Source of the DNA: CAYWXV01 sp964462535 | Lineage (GTDB): Bacteria; Bacteroidota; Ignavibacteria; OLB7 | Direction of reading: 5' to 3' | Assembly (NCBI GenBank): GCA_964462535.1 | Contig: CAYWXV010000002.1 | Span: 62,001 to 126,000, forward strand | DNA: 64,000 nt | Part shown: in pieces, positions 1 through 8,767 of the stretch | Layout of the letters: each line of letters opens with the position of its first letter | How positions within the stretch are numbered: the first letter of the stretch is position 1 | Program-made: the position numbers and the translations under genes | The notes under the pieces: model-generated | What the model was told of the DNA's origin: nothing | What the model saw: only the letters and a program-made list of their open reading frames with translations | Database searches by the model: none

Positions 1-1
1 G

Positions 2-631
2 GACCGCTTCCTTGGTGGACCGTCATCCCCCAACTGTCGGGCGATCGTAGGATACATTCTCCTCTACGAGGCGCGCTCACGTCACGACTCCGCCACTGTT
101 GCGCGCCTCTACGCGTCGTTTGACGAGCCCATGATGAACAGTGGCTACGGACAGATCGTAAAGACCGAATTCGATCCCAATCGCGCGATTCAGGTTGGAC
201 ATATGGTTCCGGACTTCCGGGTCGTCTCGCTTACCGACCCGAACGTGATCTATACGCGTGAGAACATGAAGGGGAAGATCTATCTCATCGACTTCTGGGC
301 AACATGGTGTGGTCCATGTGTTGGTGAAATGCCAAATCTCCATAAGGCTTACGAACGGTTCCATCCACGCGGCTTCGAGATACTCAGTCTGTCATTCGAT
401 CAGACTCCTGGAGTCATCGCCCCATTCAGAAGCTCGAAGTGGGCAATGCCCTGGCTTCACACGTTTGTGAAGGATGGATTTAAGAACGAGCTGTCACATA
501 CGTTCGAGGTCATGGGAATCCCGAAGCCGATCCTTGTGGACGACAAAGGGATGATCATTGCAACCGAGGAGTCACTTCGAGGGGACGAGCTGATGGCGAC
601 GCTCGCTCGGCTATATCCAGAGAATCAATAG
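2..631 (+). CDS. TlpA-family thioredoxin-like protein, 5' part outside window
   Basis: The reading frame is open from base 2, so the gene begins upstream and only about 209 C-terminal residues are visible. The last 130 or so residues form a TlpA/AhpC-TSA thioredoxin fold with the redox motif WCGPC followed by EMPNLHKAY, and a cis-proline segment (GIPKPILVD). The region before it aligns with the equivalent region of the next gene (shared starts such as DRFL and a matching spacing to the thioredoxin), so the two are tandem paralogues. TlpA-type proteins are exported thiol:disulfide oxidoreductases, often acting on periplasmic cysteines or cytochrome c maturation; the substrate here is unknown. 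An internal ATG at 131 could be taken for a start, but the upstream homology argues against it. Confidence 0.88.
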   Translation, partial: DRFLGGPSSPNCRAIVGYILLYEARSRHDSATVARLYASFDEPMMNSGYGQIVKTEFDPNRAIQVGHMVPDFRVVSLTDPNVIYTRENMKGKIYLIDFWATWCGPCVGEMPNLHKAYERFHPRGFEILSLSFDQTPGVIAPFRSSKWAMPWLHTFVKDGFKNELSHTFEVMGIPKPILVDDKGMIIATEESLRGDELMATLARLYPENQ

Positions 632-656
632 CGGAGGACCGAAACTGGGAGGCGAA

Positions 657-2279
657 ATGTACCGGCGAGTTGCAGCTGTGGCAGTCCTATTCCTTTCGGC
701 GTCGGTGTTGATCGCGCAGACGCCGACCATTCTTGTCGGCAGATTGGTAGGCAACGACGGCCGGCCAATGAAAGCTGCGCGGGTTTCCGTGGTGGGGAAG
801 GATGGAGAGTATGCCAACGCCGCATCGGACGGCCGATTCAGACTTGCCGTGACGCCACGCGGACTTGTCAGGCTGGAGTTCTCTGGCGTCGATCACGCAC
901 CACTGGTTCGCGGACTATTGCTGGAGACCACTGGCGACACGATCACAATGGACGTCCGTCTTTCGACTCTTCAGCATGTTCGGACGTTCGATTCACTTCG
1001 AGTGGTCGGCGACTTCAACAATTGGCGACGATCCGATGCCATACCACTGACGAGAGCCGACAACGGTGTTTACATCGCAACGATCCCGTTGTCGAAGTCT
1101 GACAAGGCGACGGCGTACCAGATACAGGGTCTGGTGCCTGGTCGTACGGTCAACGGCACAGACGGAGCGAGCTATCAGTATGACGGTGGTGGAGACTGGA
1201 AGACAGTGATTCCAGTGAAGAAGGGAAAGGCGGTCGTCGTGTTCGATCCCACGCTGCTCGTCGAGGGAGATGAGGGTCCAATGGCCGCTGTTGCGGACGA
1301 GTTCCAGGCCGAGGTAATTGACTTGATGCTTCGTCTGGAATATTCTCGCGCAATGGCAGCCAGTACCTCCGGGGAAGCACACGGGAGCGATTCTGAACAA
1401 GAGTGGGCCGCACGGCTCCTCCCTCCCACGCAAGCAATGGCGATGGCTCCCACACTCCCCATCCGGAGGCTCTATGCTCTCGAATACCTTGCGCTCTCCA
1501 GCACATCACCGCTTCCCCCCGACTCGTCGCGCACCTCGATGGCCATGCACATTCTTGGACCTGAGACGGTCACGTGGGAAATCGACCCGGGCGCCATCCC
1601 TTCGGCGGTGTTTCGTAGCGGAGGCGTCGGACCACACGCTCAATTTCTGGATCGGTTCCTCGCTTCGAGAGTCGCCATCGGCGCCCGCGCCAACGCTGCG
1701 TACGGAATCGCCAGCGGCTCTCTCCGACGCGGCGACACGCTGAATTTCCTGAAGTACTATGCCAGGCTCGCGTCGGATTTCGCAGAGACCTCCGCTGGGC
1801 GGATGGCGCTTGCTCGATTGAATCCCGATCGGCGCGTGCAGCCGGGACGGCCGGTCCCGCAGTTTGCCCTCGCATCCCTCACGGATGCCGACTCTGCCTA
1901 TACGCCACAGTCATTCGAGGGAAAGATCTACCTGATTGATTTCTGGGCTACCTGGTGCGGACCCTGCATCGCCGAAATGCCCAACCTCCACAAGGCGTAC
2001 GATCGATTCCACAAGCGTGGGTTCGAGATCCTCAGCCTCTCGTTCGATCGATCACCCACAGACATAGATCCGTTCCGACGCGGAACCTGGGCGATGCCGT
2101 GGCATCATGCATTCGTCGTGGGCGGTTTCAAGAGCGAGCTAGCACGGAACTTCGAGGTGATCGGCATTCCGAAGCCGATCCTTGTCGACGCGAGCGGAGT
2201 AGTAATTGCCACAGAGGAAGCATTACGTGGAGACCAGCTGATGACTACGCTCGAGAAGCTCTTTCCCGACACTCAATAG
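657..2279 (+). CDS. Secreted multidomain thioredoxin (TlpA) with carboxypeptidase-regulatory and glycogen-binding-like domains
   Basis: 540 residues. The ATG is preceded by a clear Shine-Dalgarno GGGAGG (647-652). Order of domains: signal peptide (1-21, cut near LIAQ), a carboxypeptidase-regulatory-like beta-sandwich (about 25-100, VGRLVGNDGRPMKAARV), an E-set module resembling the AMPK/CBM48 glycogen-binding domain (about 105-200, VVGDFNNW), a helical linker, and a C-terminal TlpA thioredoxin domain with WCGPC (Cys434, Cys437) and a GIPKPILVD cis-proline loop. It lies 25 nt after its truncated paralogue and 5 nt before a TonB receptor, suggesting one transcript. Seen: the motifs and order. 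Inferred: an envelope disulfide oxidoreductase whose N-terminal modules bind a glycan or a partner protein. Bacteroidota TlpA proteins more often carry DUF4369 at this place. Confidence 0.9.
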   Translation: MYRRVAAVAVLFLSASVLIAQTPTILVGRLVGNDGRPMKAARVSVVGKDGEYANAASDGRFRLAVTPRGLVRLEFSGVDHAPLVRGLLLETTGDTITMDVRLSTLQHVRTFDSLRVVGDFNNWRRSDAIPLTRADNGVYIATIPLSKSDKATAYQIQGLVPGRTVNGTDGASYQYDGGGDWKTVIPVKKGKAVVVFDPTLLVEGDEGPMAAVADEFQAEVIDLMLRLEYSRAMAASTSGEAHGSDSEQEWAARLLPPTQAMAMAPTLPIRRLYALEYLALSSTSPLPPDSSRTSMAMHILGPETVTWEIDPGAIPSAVFRSGGVGPHAQFLDRFLASRVAIGARANAAYGIASGSLRRGDTLNFLKYYARLASDFAETSAGRMALARLNPDRRVQPGRPVPQFALASLTDADSAYTPQSFEGKIYLIDFWATWCGPCIAEMPNLHKAYDRFHKRGFEILSLSFDRSPTDIDPFRRGTWAMPWHHAFVVGGFKSELARNFEVIGIPKPILVDASGVVIATEEALRGDQLMTTLEKLFPDTQ

Positions 2280-2284
2280 GCGTT

Positions 2285-4351
2285 ATGAAGAGACTCCTCT
2301 CCTCATCCGTTGCCGCTTTCGCCCTCGTGTTTCTTCCTAGCGTTGGCGAGGCACAGTCAGACACCACAGATCATCGCGACACCATTAGATCATACAGGCT
2401 GGGGCAAGTCACCGTGAGCGGCGACAGACCGGCGGCGCCTAGCGACATGCGATCGATTCCTCTATCGCGTATAGCGGCTACCGACGCAAGCTCTGTGGCA
2501 GGCCTGGGATCGTTGGTGCCGGCAGCGAGGACTCAAACGAACTCACGTGGAGAAACTCTGCTCTATCTGCGCGGATCAGGGGAGCGTCAACTGGCCCTCT
2601 TCTTTGATGGCGCACTCCTCAATATTCCGTGGGACAACCGAGTCGATCTCTCGCTGATTCCCACAACGGCCATTGGGGGAATCATGGTCACGCGCGGGAT
2701 CCCTTCGGTTCTCTGGGGTATCAACGTGCTTGGCGGAGCGGTGAACGTGTCGTCGCAGGAACTGTCGAGCGATGGAGTTCTTACAGAGATCAATCTTTCG
2801 GCTGGAGAGAACGGACTCTATAACGCGAATGCGACGCATCTGGGCTCCACGGGGAAACTCAACTACATCACTGCGGTTGGAACGTCTGGTCGGGACGGGA
2901 TTCCCCTCCCCGACATCGACGAACTGAAGATGGCCCCCGGCAACCCGCTCGCGTTCAATCAGACTGACGATCGCCTCAGAACAAACACCGCAGCGCAAAT
3001 CCGGAACGGGTTTGTCAGGGGAGAGTATCGATTTTCCGACAAGACGGCGCTGGGGCTTTCGATCAACGCGATTCAGTCGAACAAGGGAGTTGCTCCGGAG
3101 AGTCATCTCGAGGATGCACGGTTCTGGCGATACTCCGACTGGAGTTATGTGACCGTCGCACTGAGTGGTGAAAGCGCGCTCGATCATGATGATCTATGGG
3201 GAGTTCGCGGATCCGTATGGTGGAGCGGCTTCCAGCAGACAATCGATCAGTTCGCCGACGCCGGGTATTCGCTCCCGACCGATCGTCAGGAGGACGGCGA
3301 CGCCACGCTTGGGGGGCGCGTAATCGCGGAGCGAATGTTCGGCGACAATCGAATTTCACTTGGCCTCAACCTTCTACAATCCGACCACGATCAACGTGAT
3401 CTAGCGCTCGATTCACTCGGGGGAGTAATCGACGGCGAGACGACACCCACCCTCTCGTTCAGTCAGACGACGATCAGTATTGGTGTCGAGGGAGAGGCGA
3501 TGGTATCGGACGAGCTACGCGCGACGGCAGGTATTGGCTACGACCGTTTGACGACGCCTGAAACGGGTGATAAGCCGGCGCGCGACGGGCTTGGGGACAT
3601 TCAGGTCACAGGGGGCGTCTCATGGAACGCATCAGAGTCGTTGACGTTGTCGGCGACCGGCGGGCGGAAGACCCGCTTCCCCACGCTTCGCGAACTTTTC
3701 GGCGAGGCGCTCCGCCGATTCCTTGTCAATCCCGATCTGAGGCCGGAATCGTCGACGCTTGTAGATGTGACGGCAGACGTGCGTGGTTCGGACTGGCGGG
3801 GTTCGCTTGCGCTCTTCACGATGCTCACGACAGACGCAATCGATCAGAGAAACGTGGTGATTGGAAGTACGAGATATCGGCAGCGAGTAAACGTCCCCGG
3901 GAGTCGCACATTTGGGATCGAGGCCAGCGGCTGGGTGCGTGTTGTCCGCGACGTACGCGTCGACGGACACATCACAGCCATGCATACGCGCGGCCGGGCA
4001 ATAGCCGATGACGGTACAGACTCCACGTTCCGACTATCCGAAAGACCTGAGTACGTGGGAACAATTGGGGCATCGTGGAGCGTTCAACCCGACCTTACGC
4101 TGGCGACGGATGTTGAGCTCACCGGACCTGCGCTGGGACTTGCCCCCGGCGACGAGTTGATTGATCTCGAGCCGGCTGCCATTGTCAACGCGCGCATCTC
4201 CCATCGTTTTGCTCTGCCGGCGGTCTCCCCACATGGGATGCTCGAATTCTGGGCGCGTGTGCGGAACATTATGGACGGGGTGGAAATGCCGCAGCTTGGA
4301 CTGCCGGCCGCGGGGCGAGAAATCTCCGGCGGGGTAAAAGTGGTTTTGTGA
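2285..4351 (+). CDS. TonB-dependent outer-membrane receptor
   Basis: 688 residues from the ATG at 2285; the frame is open much further upstream but that part overlaps the thioredoxin gene. A signal peptide (MKRLLSSSVAAFALVFLPSV...GEAQ) is followed by a possible TonB-box-like stretch (LGQVTVSGD), a plug domain (RGSGERQLALFFDG; GIPSVLWGINVLGGAVNV) and a 22-strand-type barrel region ending in GGVKVVL. The protein lacks the extra N-terminal carboxypeptidase-regulatory domain typical of SusC receptors, so it looks like the cofactor/siderophore/metal type; the ligand cannot be read from the sequence. It starts 5 nt after the thioredoxin gene. No SusD partner or ABC importer lies next to it. Confidence 0.9.
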   Translation: MKRLLSSSVAAFALVFLPSVGEAQSDTTDHRDTIRSYRLGQVTVSGDRPAAPSDMRSIPLSRIAATDASSVAGLGSLVPAARTQTNSRGETLLYLRGSGERQLALFFDGALLNIPWDNRVDLSLIPTTAIGGIMVTRGIPSVLWGINVLGGAVNVSSQELSSDGVLTEINLSAGENGLYNANATHLGSTGKLNYITAVGTSGRDGIPLPDIDELKMAPGNPLAFNQTDDRLRTNTAAQIRNGFVRGEYRFSDKTALGLSINAIQSNKGVAPESHLEDARFWRYSDWSYVTVALSGESALDHDDLWGVRGSVWWSGFQQTIDQFADAGYSLPTDRQEDGDATLGGRVIAERMFGDNRISLGLNLLQSDHDQRDLALDSLGGVIDGETTPTLSFSQTTISIGVEGEAMVSDELRATAGIGYDRLTTPETGDKPARDGLGDIQVTGGVSWNASESLTLSATGGRKTRFPTLRELFGEALRRFLVNPDLRPESSTLVDVTADVRGSDWRGSLALFTMLTTDAIDQRNVVIGSTRYRQRVNVPGSRTFGIEASGWVRVVRDVRVDGHITAMHTRGRAIADDGTDSTFRLSERPEYVGTIGASWSVQPDLTLATDVELTGPALGLAPGDELIDLEPAAIVNARISHRFALPAVSPHGMLEFWARVRNIMDGVEMPQLGLPAAGREISGGVKVVL

Positions 4352-4381
4352 CAGGGCTGAGCACGGAGTTCGGGACGCTGC

Positions 4382-4855
4382 TTACTCGTCGAGGCGGAAA
4401 GGGCCGAGTCCTATGAATCTGTAGACGATCCCGCCATCGTCGAGGAGTTCGGTACGCGCCAAACCCTGCATAGCCAGTCGGCGCAAGGTCTCCTCGACCT
4501 CAGTCACCGAGAGTGGTGTCGACTGGCTTATCATGGCCAGCGTCACAACCCCTCCATTCATCGCCGCAATGTCCAGAATCAGCTTCTCTTGATACTGCGA
4601 GATCCGCTGATCTTCCTTGTTTCGCATCCACTTCAACCACGCATAGCCGGCCGCTGTCGTGGCGCCACCAAAGACGAGTGCCGCGACCGCTCCCCCCATC
4701 TCGTCCCCGCTCGCATTTGCAAAGCCAACTATTGCTCCCAGGAGCATCAGTCCGCCCCACAGGAAGAGGCACCCGGCCCCAAGTCGAACAGCGGTGTTCC
4801 GTTGTGGTTTGTTCCGCTGGGTCAGGAAAATCGGGTTCAGCGATTGCTGGTTCAT
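4382..4855 (-). CDS. Small membrane protein with C-terminal winged-helix-like domain
   Basis: 157 residues from the ATG at 4855 (MNQQSLNP); the frame continues upstream but with no plausible start or homology. Two hydrophobic segments (about 28-50, LGAGCLFLWGGLMLLGAIVGF, and about 58-78) are followed by a charged loop (KWMRNKEDQ) and a soluble C-terminal region resembling a winged helix-turn-helix (SVTEVEETLRRLAMQGLA). Similar small proteins with two membrane helices and a DNA-binding-like tail occur in Bacteroidota, but I do not recognise a named family. It converges with the TonB receptor gene. Function unknown. Confidence 0.7.
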   Translation of the reverse strand: MNQQSLNPIFLTQRNKPQRNTAVRLGAGCLFLWGGLMLLGAIVGFANASGDEMGGAVAALVFGGATTAAGYAWLKWMRNKEDQRISQYQEKLILDIAAMNGGVVTLAMISQSTPLSVTEVEETLRRLAMQGLARTELLDDGGIVYRFIGLGPFRLDE

Positions 4856-5111
4856 GGAGAGCGGGTGTCCGGAATGAGGTATCGGTTGGCGTGGAAACCG
4901 CCGTACACGCGACTGGCATACGGTTGTTGCGGGAAGGTCGTGCGCGCCGCCCGATTTCTGAACAAAATTTAAGGATCGTATTCCTTGCAAACGCCTCCAA
5001 TCGGACCCATTTTTGCCCTGCCCTTAAACTTCCCTGCTATGAGGGCGCTTCCTTCCGCCCAGCTGTCCTACCGGGCTCGATCACGTACACTTTCAGCCAT
5101 TTTTCAGCGTT

Positions 5112-7046
5112 TTGCTCCTTAGAACCATTCAGTCCTCTCCCCTGCCGCGCAGAGTGACGGCCTGCGGCGTGCTCACCCTACTCGTCGTGGCCTTTGTCGG
5201 CTGCGGCGGCGGGAGCGAGGGTCCGAGTGTTCAACTGCGTCCGGGGAAGGGGGGGAAGATGTACGGTGGCGTCTACCGGATCAACGAAGTTCAGGAGCTG
5301 AAGACGCTCGATCCCACCCAGCTGAACGACGCTCCGTCGCACCACGCCGTCCACCAGATCGCCGAACTCCTTGTCGATTTCGACTCCTCGCTCACAATCC
5401 AGCCTGAACTTGCGTCAGCGTGGGAGGTGTCCGAGGATGGGCTGACGTATACGTACCACATTCGATCCGGCGTCCGCTTTCACGACAACGCCTGTTTCCC
5501 GGACGGAAAAGGTCGCCTTATGACCGCGGCGGACGTGAAGTATTCATTTGACCGGATGCTTGACGCCCGTGCAGGGGCAAAGGGGGCAAGCTACTTCACG
5601 GACAAGGTCAAAGGAGCGCGGGAGTTTTACGAGGCGACGGGTGCAGCGACGCCGGGAAACGCGACGCAAGCCGAGAATGGAGTGGCGTCAACGGACACAA
5701 CGCGCAACCAAGACAAGCCGCAACTGATCGCTGCGGTTGGTGACTCGGCAAAACCCGAGGCGCGGTCTGAGCAGACCGGTCGTCAGGAAACTGCACGACC
5801 GATACCCTCCAACGGAGTGGAGGGCTTCCGCGTTCTGGACGATTCCACGTTCCAGGTCGAGTTGCTCCACCCTTTTGCCGCGTTCAAGTACTATCCGGCG
5901 CTTGGTTTCTGCTACGTCTACCCGCACGAAGCTGTCGAGAAGTATGGCGGGGATTTCTACCGCAATCTGGTGGGAACCGGTCCGTTCGTGCTGGACCACT
6001 GGGATGGCGGGCGAGAGTTGGCAATGAAGCGGAACCCGAACTACTGGGGACACGATTCCGACGGGAACCAACTCCCCTTCCTGGATGGAGTGCGATTCAC
6101 CTTTATCAAAGACGAGAAGATTCAGCTCACGGAATTCGCCTCGGGTCGACTGGAGGAATCGTACCGCATCCCTTCGGACTTCTTCAAGCAGGTTGTTGGA
6201 GATGGCGGTGCACTCACGCCCGAGTATTCCAAGTTCCAGCTGCACAAGGTTCCCGCCCTCTCAACACAGTACTACGGAATGCTGGTCCCCAGCAAGGAGT
6301 TTGGCGACAAGCGAGTCCGCCAGGCGTTCAACTACGCGATCGATCGAGAGAAGATCGTACGGTACGTCTTGCAGGGCCAGGCGTTGGGTCCGGCAACACA
6401 TGGACTCGTCCCCCCTTCCATGCCTGGTTATGCAGTTGATCAGATAAAGGGGTATTCCTTTGACCTGAACAAGGCACGAGCACTCATGGGGGAGGCCGGC
6501 TATCCTAACGGGAAGGGGTTCCCGCCGGTCACCATCCAGCTCAACGCCGGGGGTGGAAGGAACAAGGAAGTCGCCGAGGCAATGCAGGCGATGCTCTCTT
6601 CGGGATTAGGCATCAAGGTGGAGATCAAGATTCTCGAGTGGCCGCAGCACCTGGAGCTCCTGGAGATGGGAAAGGCCCCTCTCTTCCGTCTTGGATGGAT
6701 CGCCGACTACCCCGACCCCGAGAACTTTCTGAACCTCTTTTACAGCAAGACGATCCCGCCAAAGGGACCATCGTCGATCAACTCGACGCGCTACCGGAAT
6801 CAGGCATTCGACTCGTTGTTTACGCTTGCTCTGGGAACGCAGGACGATGCTCAGCGGTTGGCTCTTTATGCGCAGGCCGAACAGATTGCCGTCGATGACG
6901 CACCGATGCTTTTCATCTTCAATGACATGGACTACCGACTAGTCCAGCCATGGGTGAAGGGATATTCGTCGAATCCGATGGACCGCCGCGACTTCAAGGG
7001 GGCATGGTTCTCCTTCGATGACACGAAGACCGTGGCGGGGCTCTAG
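5112..7046 (+). CDS. Peptide ABC transporter substrate-binding lipoprotein (family 5, OppA/DppA type)
   Basis: About 644 residues. A lipoprotein signal is visible (LLVVAFVGC followed by GGGSEG). The body is a family 5 extracellular solute-binding protein: GGVYRINEVQELKTLDP near the N-terminus, ELASAWEVSEDGLTYTYHIR, VRFHD, MTAADVKYSFDRM, VRQAFNYAIDREKIV and a C-terminal APMLFIFNDMD. The longest frame begins with TTG at 5112; a GTG at 5154, nearer the hydrophobic core, is an alternative, and neither has a good Shine-Dalgarno. Between the two halves of the first lobe (about residues 175-235) lies a hydrophilic insert rich in Ala, Thr, Gln and Glu that its downstream paralogue lacks. No permease or ATPase genes lie nearby. 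Confidence 0.92.
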   Translation: MLLRTIQSSPLPRRVTACGVLTLLVVAFVGCGGGSEGPSVQLRPGKGGKMYGGVYRINEVQELKTLDPTQLNDAPSHHAVHQIAELLVDFDSSLTIQPELASAWEVSEDGLTYTYHIRSGVRFHDNACFPDGKGRLMTAADVKYSFDRMLDARAGAKGASYFTDKVKGAREFYEATGAATPGNATQAENGVASTDTTRNQDKPQLIAAVGDSAKPEARSEQTGRQETARPIPSNGVEGFRVLDDSTFQVELLHPFAAFKYYPALGFCYVYPHEAVEKYGGDFYRNLVGTGPFVLDHWDGGRELAMKRNPNYWGHDSDGNQLPFLDGVRFTFIKDEKIQLTEFASGRLEESYRIPSDFFKQVVGDGGALTPEYSKFQLHKVPALSTQYYGMLVPSKEFGDKRVRQAFNYAIDREKIVRYVLQGQALGPATHGLVPPSMPGYAVDQIKGYSFDLNKARALMGEAGYPNGKGFPPVTIQLNAGGGRNKEVAEAMQAMLSSGLGIKVEIKILEWPQHLELLEMGKAPLFRLGWIADYPDPENFLNLFYSKTIPPKGPSSINSTRYRNQAFDSLFTLALGTQDDAQRLALYAQAEQIAVDDAPMLFIFNDMDYRLVQPWVKGYSSNPMDRRDFKGAWFSFDDTKTVAGL

Positions 7047-7049
7047 CGC

Positions 7050-8756
7050 ATGATCCGTTCGTTGACAACACTCGTCGTTGTTCTTGCCGCAGCTCTGGCG
7101 CTTGCGTCGTGCGCGGACGGTCCAACCGGTACGTCGACCGGGGCTTTCTATTACAACGAGTTCGAGGATCTGAATTCGTTAGACCCCGCGCGTATCAACA
7201 ACAGGGCCGCGTGGTGGATTGGCAACCAGATTTACGTCGGTCTGGTGACACTCGATTCGAGTATGAACCCCGTTCCCCAGCTGGCGAGATCGTGGGAGGT
7301 GTCGGACGACGGAAAGACCTGGCGCTTCCACCTCCGTTCCGATGTACGGTTCGGTGACGATCCAGCTTTCGCCGGAGGAAAGGGGCGACGGATGACTGCT
7401 GCAGACGTCGCGTTCAGCTTCCAGCGGATTTGCGACCCGGCAACAGCATCGACAGGATTCTGGGTGTTCCGAGGAAAGGTCGCCGGTGCCGAAGAGTTCT
7501 ACTCAGCCCGAAAGAACAACGATCCATCCGGACCGACATCGGTGAGCGGCATTCGGGCCGTCGACGACACGACGTTCGAATTGGAGCTTATGGAGCCGTT
7601 CGCCCCGATGCTCCCCCTCCTCTCTATTCCGTATTGCTTCGTCGTGCCGCGGGAGGCAATCGAGAAGTATGGGTCCGAGTACCTCAGGCATCCGGTTGGC
7701 GGCGGACCGTTCCGACTCGTGACGTGGACGCAGGGTCAGGGGCTGGTGCTGATACGGAATGCCAACTACTTCGAGCGCGACGCAAAGGGAACGCCTCTCC
7801 CCTACCTCGACTCGGTAGTTGTCAGCTTTATCAAGGACAAGAAGAGCGAATTCACCGAGTACGAATCGGGTCGATTGGATGCGATCTCGACAATCGACCC
7901 GACGCTCCTTGACAGGATTTTCGACGAAAAGGGAAATCTGACAGAGGCCTTCAAAAATCACGGCCTCTATCAGATCCCGTCAATGTCGGTCGAGTACTAC
8001 GCCTTCATGCTCGACTCGACGATGGACGGTGGCAAGGGTTCGCCGTTTGTGGGCAACAGGCAGTTGCGCCGGGCACTGAACTACGCGATCGATCGTGAGT
8101 CGCTCGCCCGATATGTGCTTCGCGGGCAGGGAGTGCCGGCGGCAAACGGCCCGATCCCCCCGGGGACCCCTGGTTTCAGCAATGTGATGGGGTACACGTT
8201 CGACCGTGATCTGGCTCGGCGACTTCTTGACTCGGCTGGATATCCGACCGGGCGGGGGCTTCCCGAGATTCCCCTTCAGATAAGCGAGGGTGCAAAGAAC
8301 CTGATGGTCGCGCAAGCCATCCAGGATCAACTAAAGGCCATTGGCGTTCAGACCCGCATAACACAAGTAGCTCCCCCGCAGCATCGGGAGATGGTGGCCA
8401 ACGGCAAGGTTGGCTTCTGGCGAGCCAACTGGATGGCCGACTATCCCGACGGCGAGAACTTTCTGATTCTCTTCTACAGCAAGTACGCGTCACCGAGTGG
8501 ATCTAACACGACCCATTTCTCGGATCCAGGAGTTGACGACCTCTACCGACAGGCTCTTGATCCACGCCTCTCAATCGCTGAACGATCGAAGATCTACGGC
8601 GAGGCGGAACGGATCATTCTTGACCAGGCGCCCTGGATTCTCCTGTATCATTCCAAGATTCAGCGCCTGACACAACCCAGCGTGAGCGGATATCGTGTCG
8701 ATCCACTTGACCGGCTTATGCTGACCAACGTTCGCAAATCAAAGACAACATCATAG
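7050..8756 (+). CDS. Peptide ABC transporter substrate-binding lipoprotein, second tandem copy
   Basis: 568 residues, starting 3 nt after the first copy. Lipoprotein signal with cysteine after LALAS. Same family 5 architecture as its neighbour: LNSLDPARIN, QLARSWEVSDDGKTWRFHLR, MTAADVAFSFQRI, LRRALNYAIDRESLARYVLRG and APWILLYHSKI. The sequence is clearly paralogous but diverged and shorter, lacking the polar insert. Family 5 proteins deliver oligopeptides, murein peptides, nickel or heme to an ABC importer, or act as receptors. Followed 11 nt later by a cell-wall NlpC/P60 hydrolase, which makes capture of murein peptides a reasonable inference, not a demonstrated role. Confidence 0.92.
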   Translation: MIRSLTTLVVVLAAALALASCADGPTGTSTGAFYYNEFEDLNSLDPARINNRAAWWIGNQIYVGLVTLDSSMNPVPQLARSWEVSDDGKTWRFHLRSDVRFGDDPAFAGGKGRRMTAADVAFSFQRICDPATASTGFWVFRGKVAGAEEFYSARKNNDPSGPTSVSGIRAVDDTTFELELMEPFAPMLPLLSIPYCFVVPREAIEKYGSEYLRHPVGGGPFRLVTWTQGQGLVLIRNANYFERDAKGTPLPYLDSVVVSFIKDKKSEFTEYESGRLDAISTIDPTLLDRIFDEKGNLTEAFKNHGLYQIPSMSVEYYAFMLDSTMDGGKGSPFVGNRQLRRALNYAIDRESLARYVLRGQGVPAANGPIPPGTPGFSNVMGYTFDRDLARRLLDSAGYPTGRGLPEIPLQISEGAKNLMVAQAIQDQLKAIGVQTRITQVAPPQHREMVANGKVGFWRANWMADYPDGENFLILFYSKYASPSGSNTTHFSDPGVDDLYRQALDPRLSIAERSKIYGEAERIILDQAPWILLYHSKIQRLTQPSVSGYRVDPLDRLMLTNVRKSKTTS

Positions 8757-8767
8757 TAGGATTTCAG

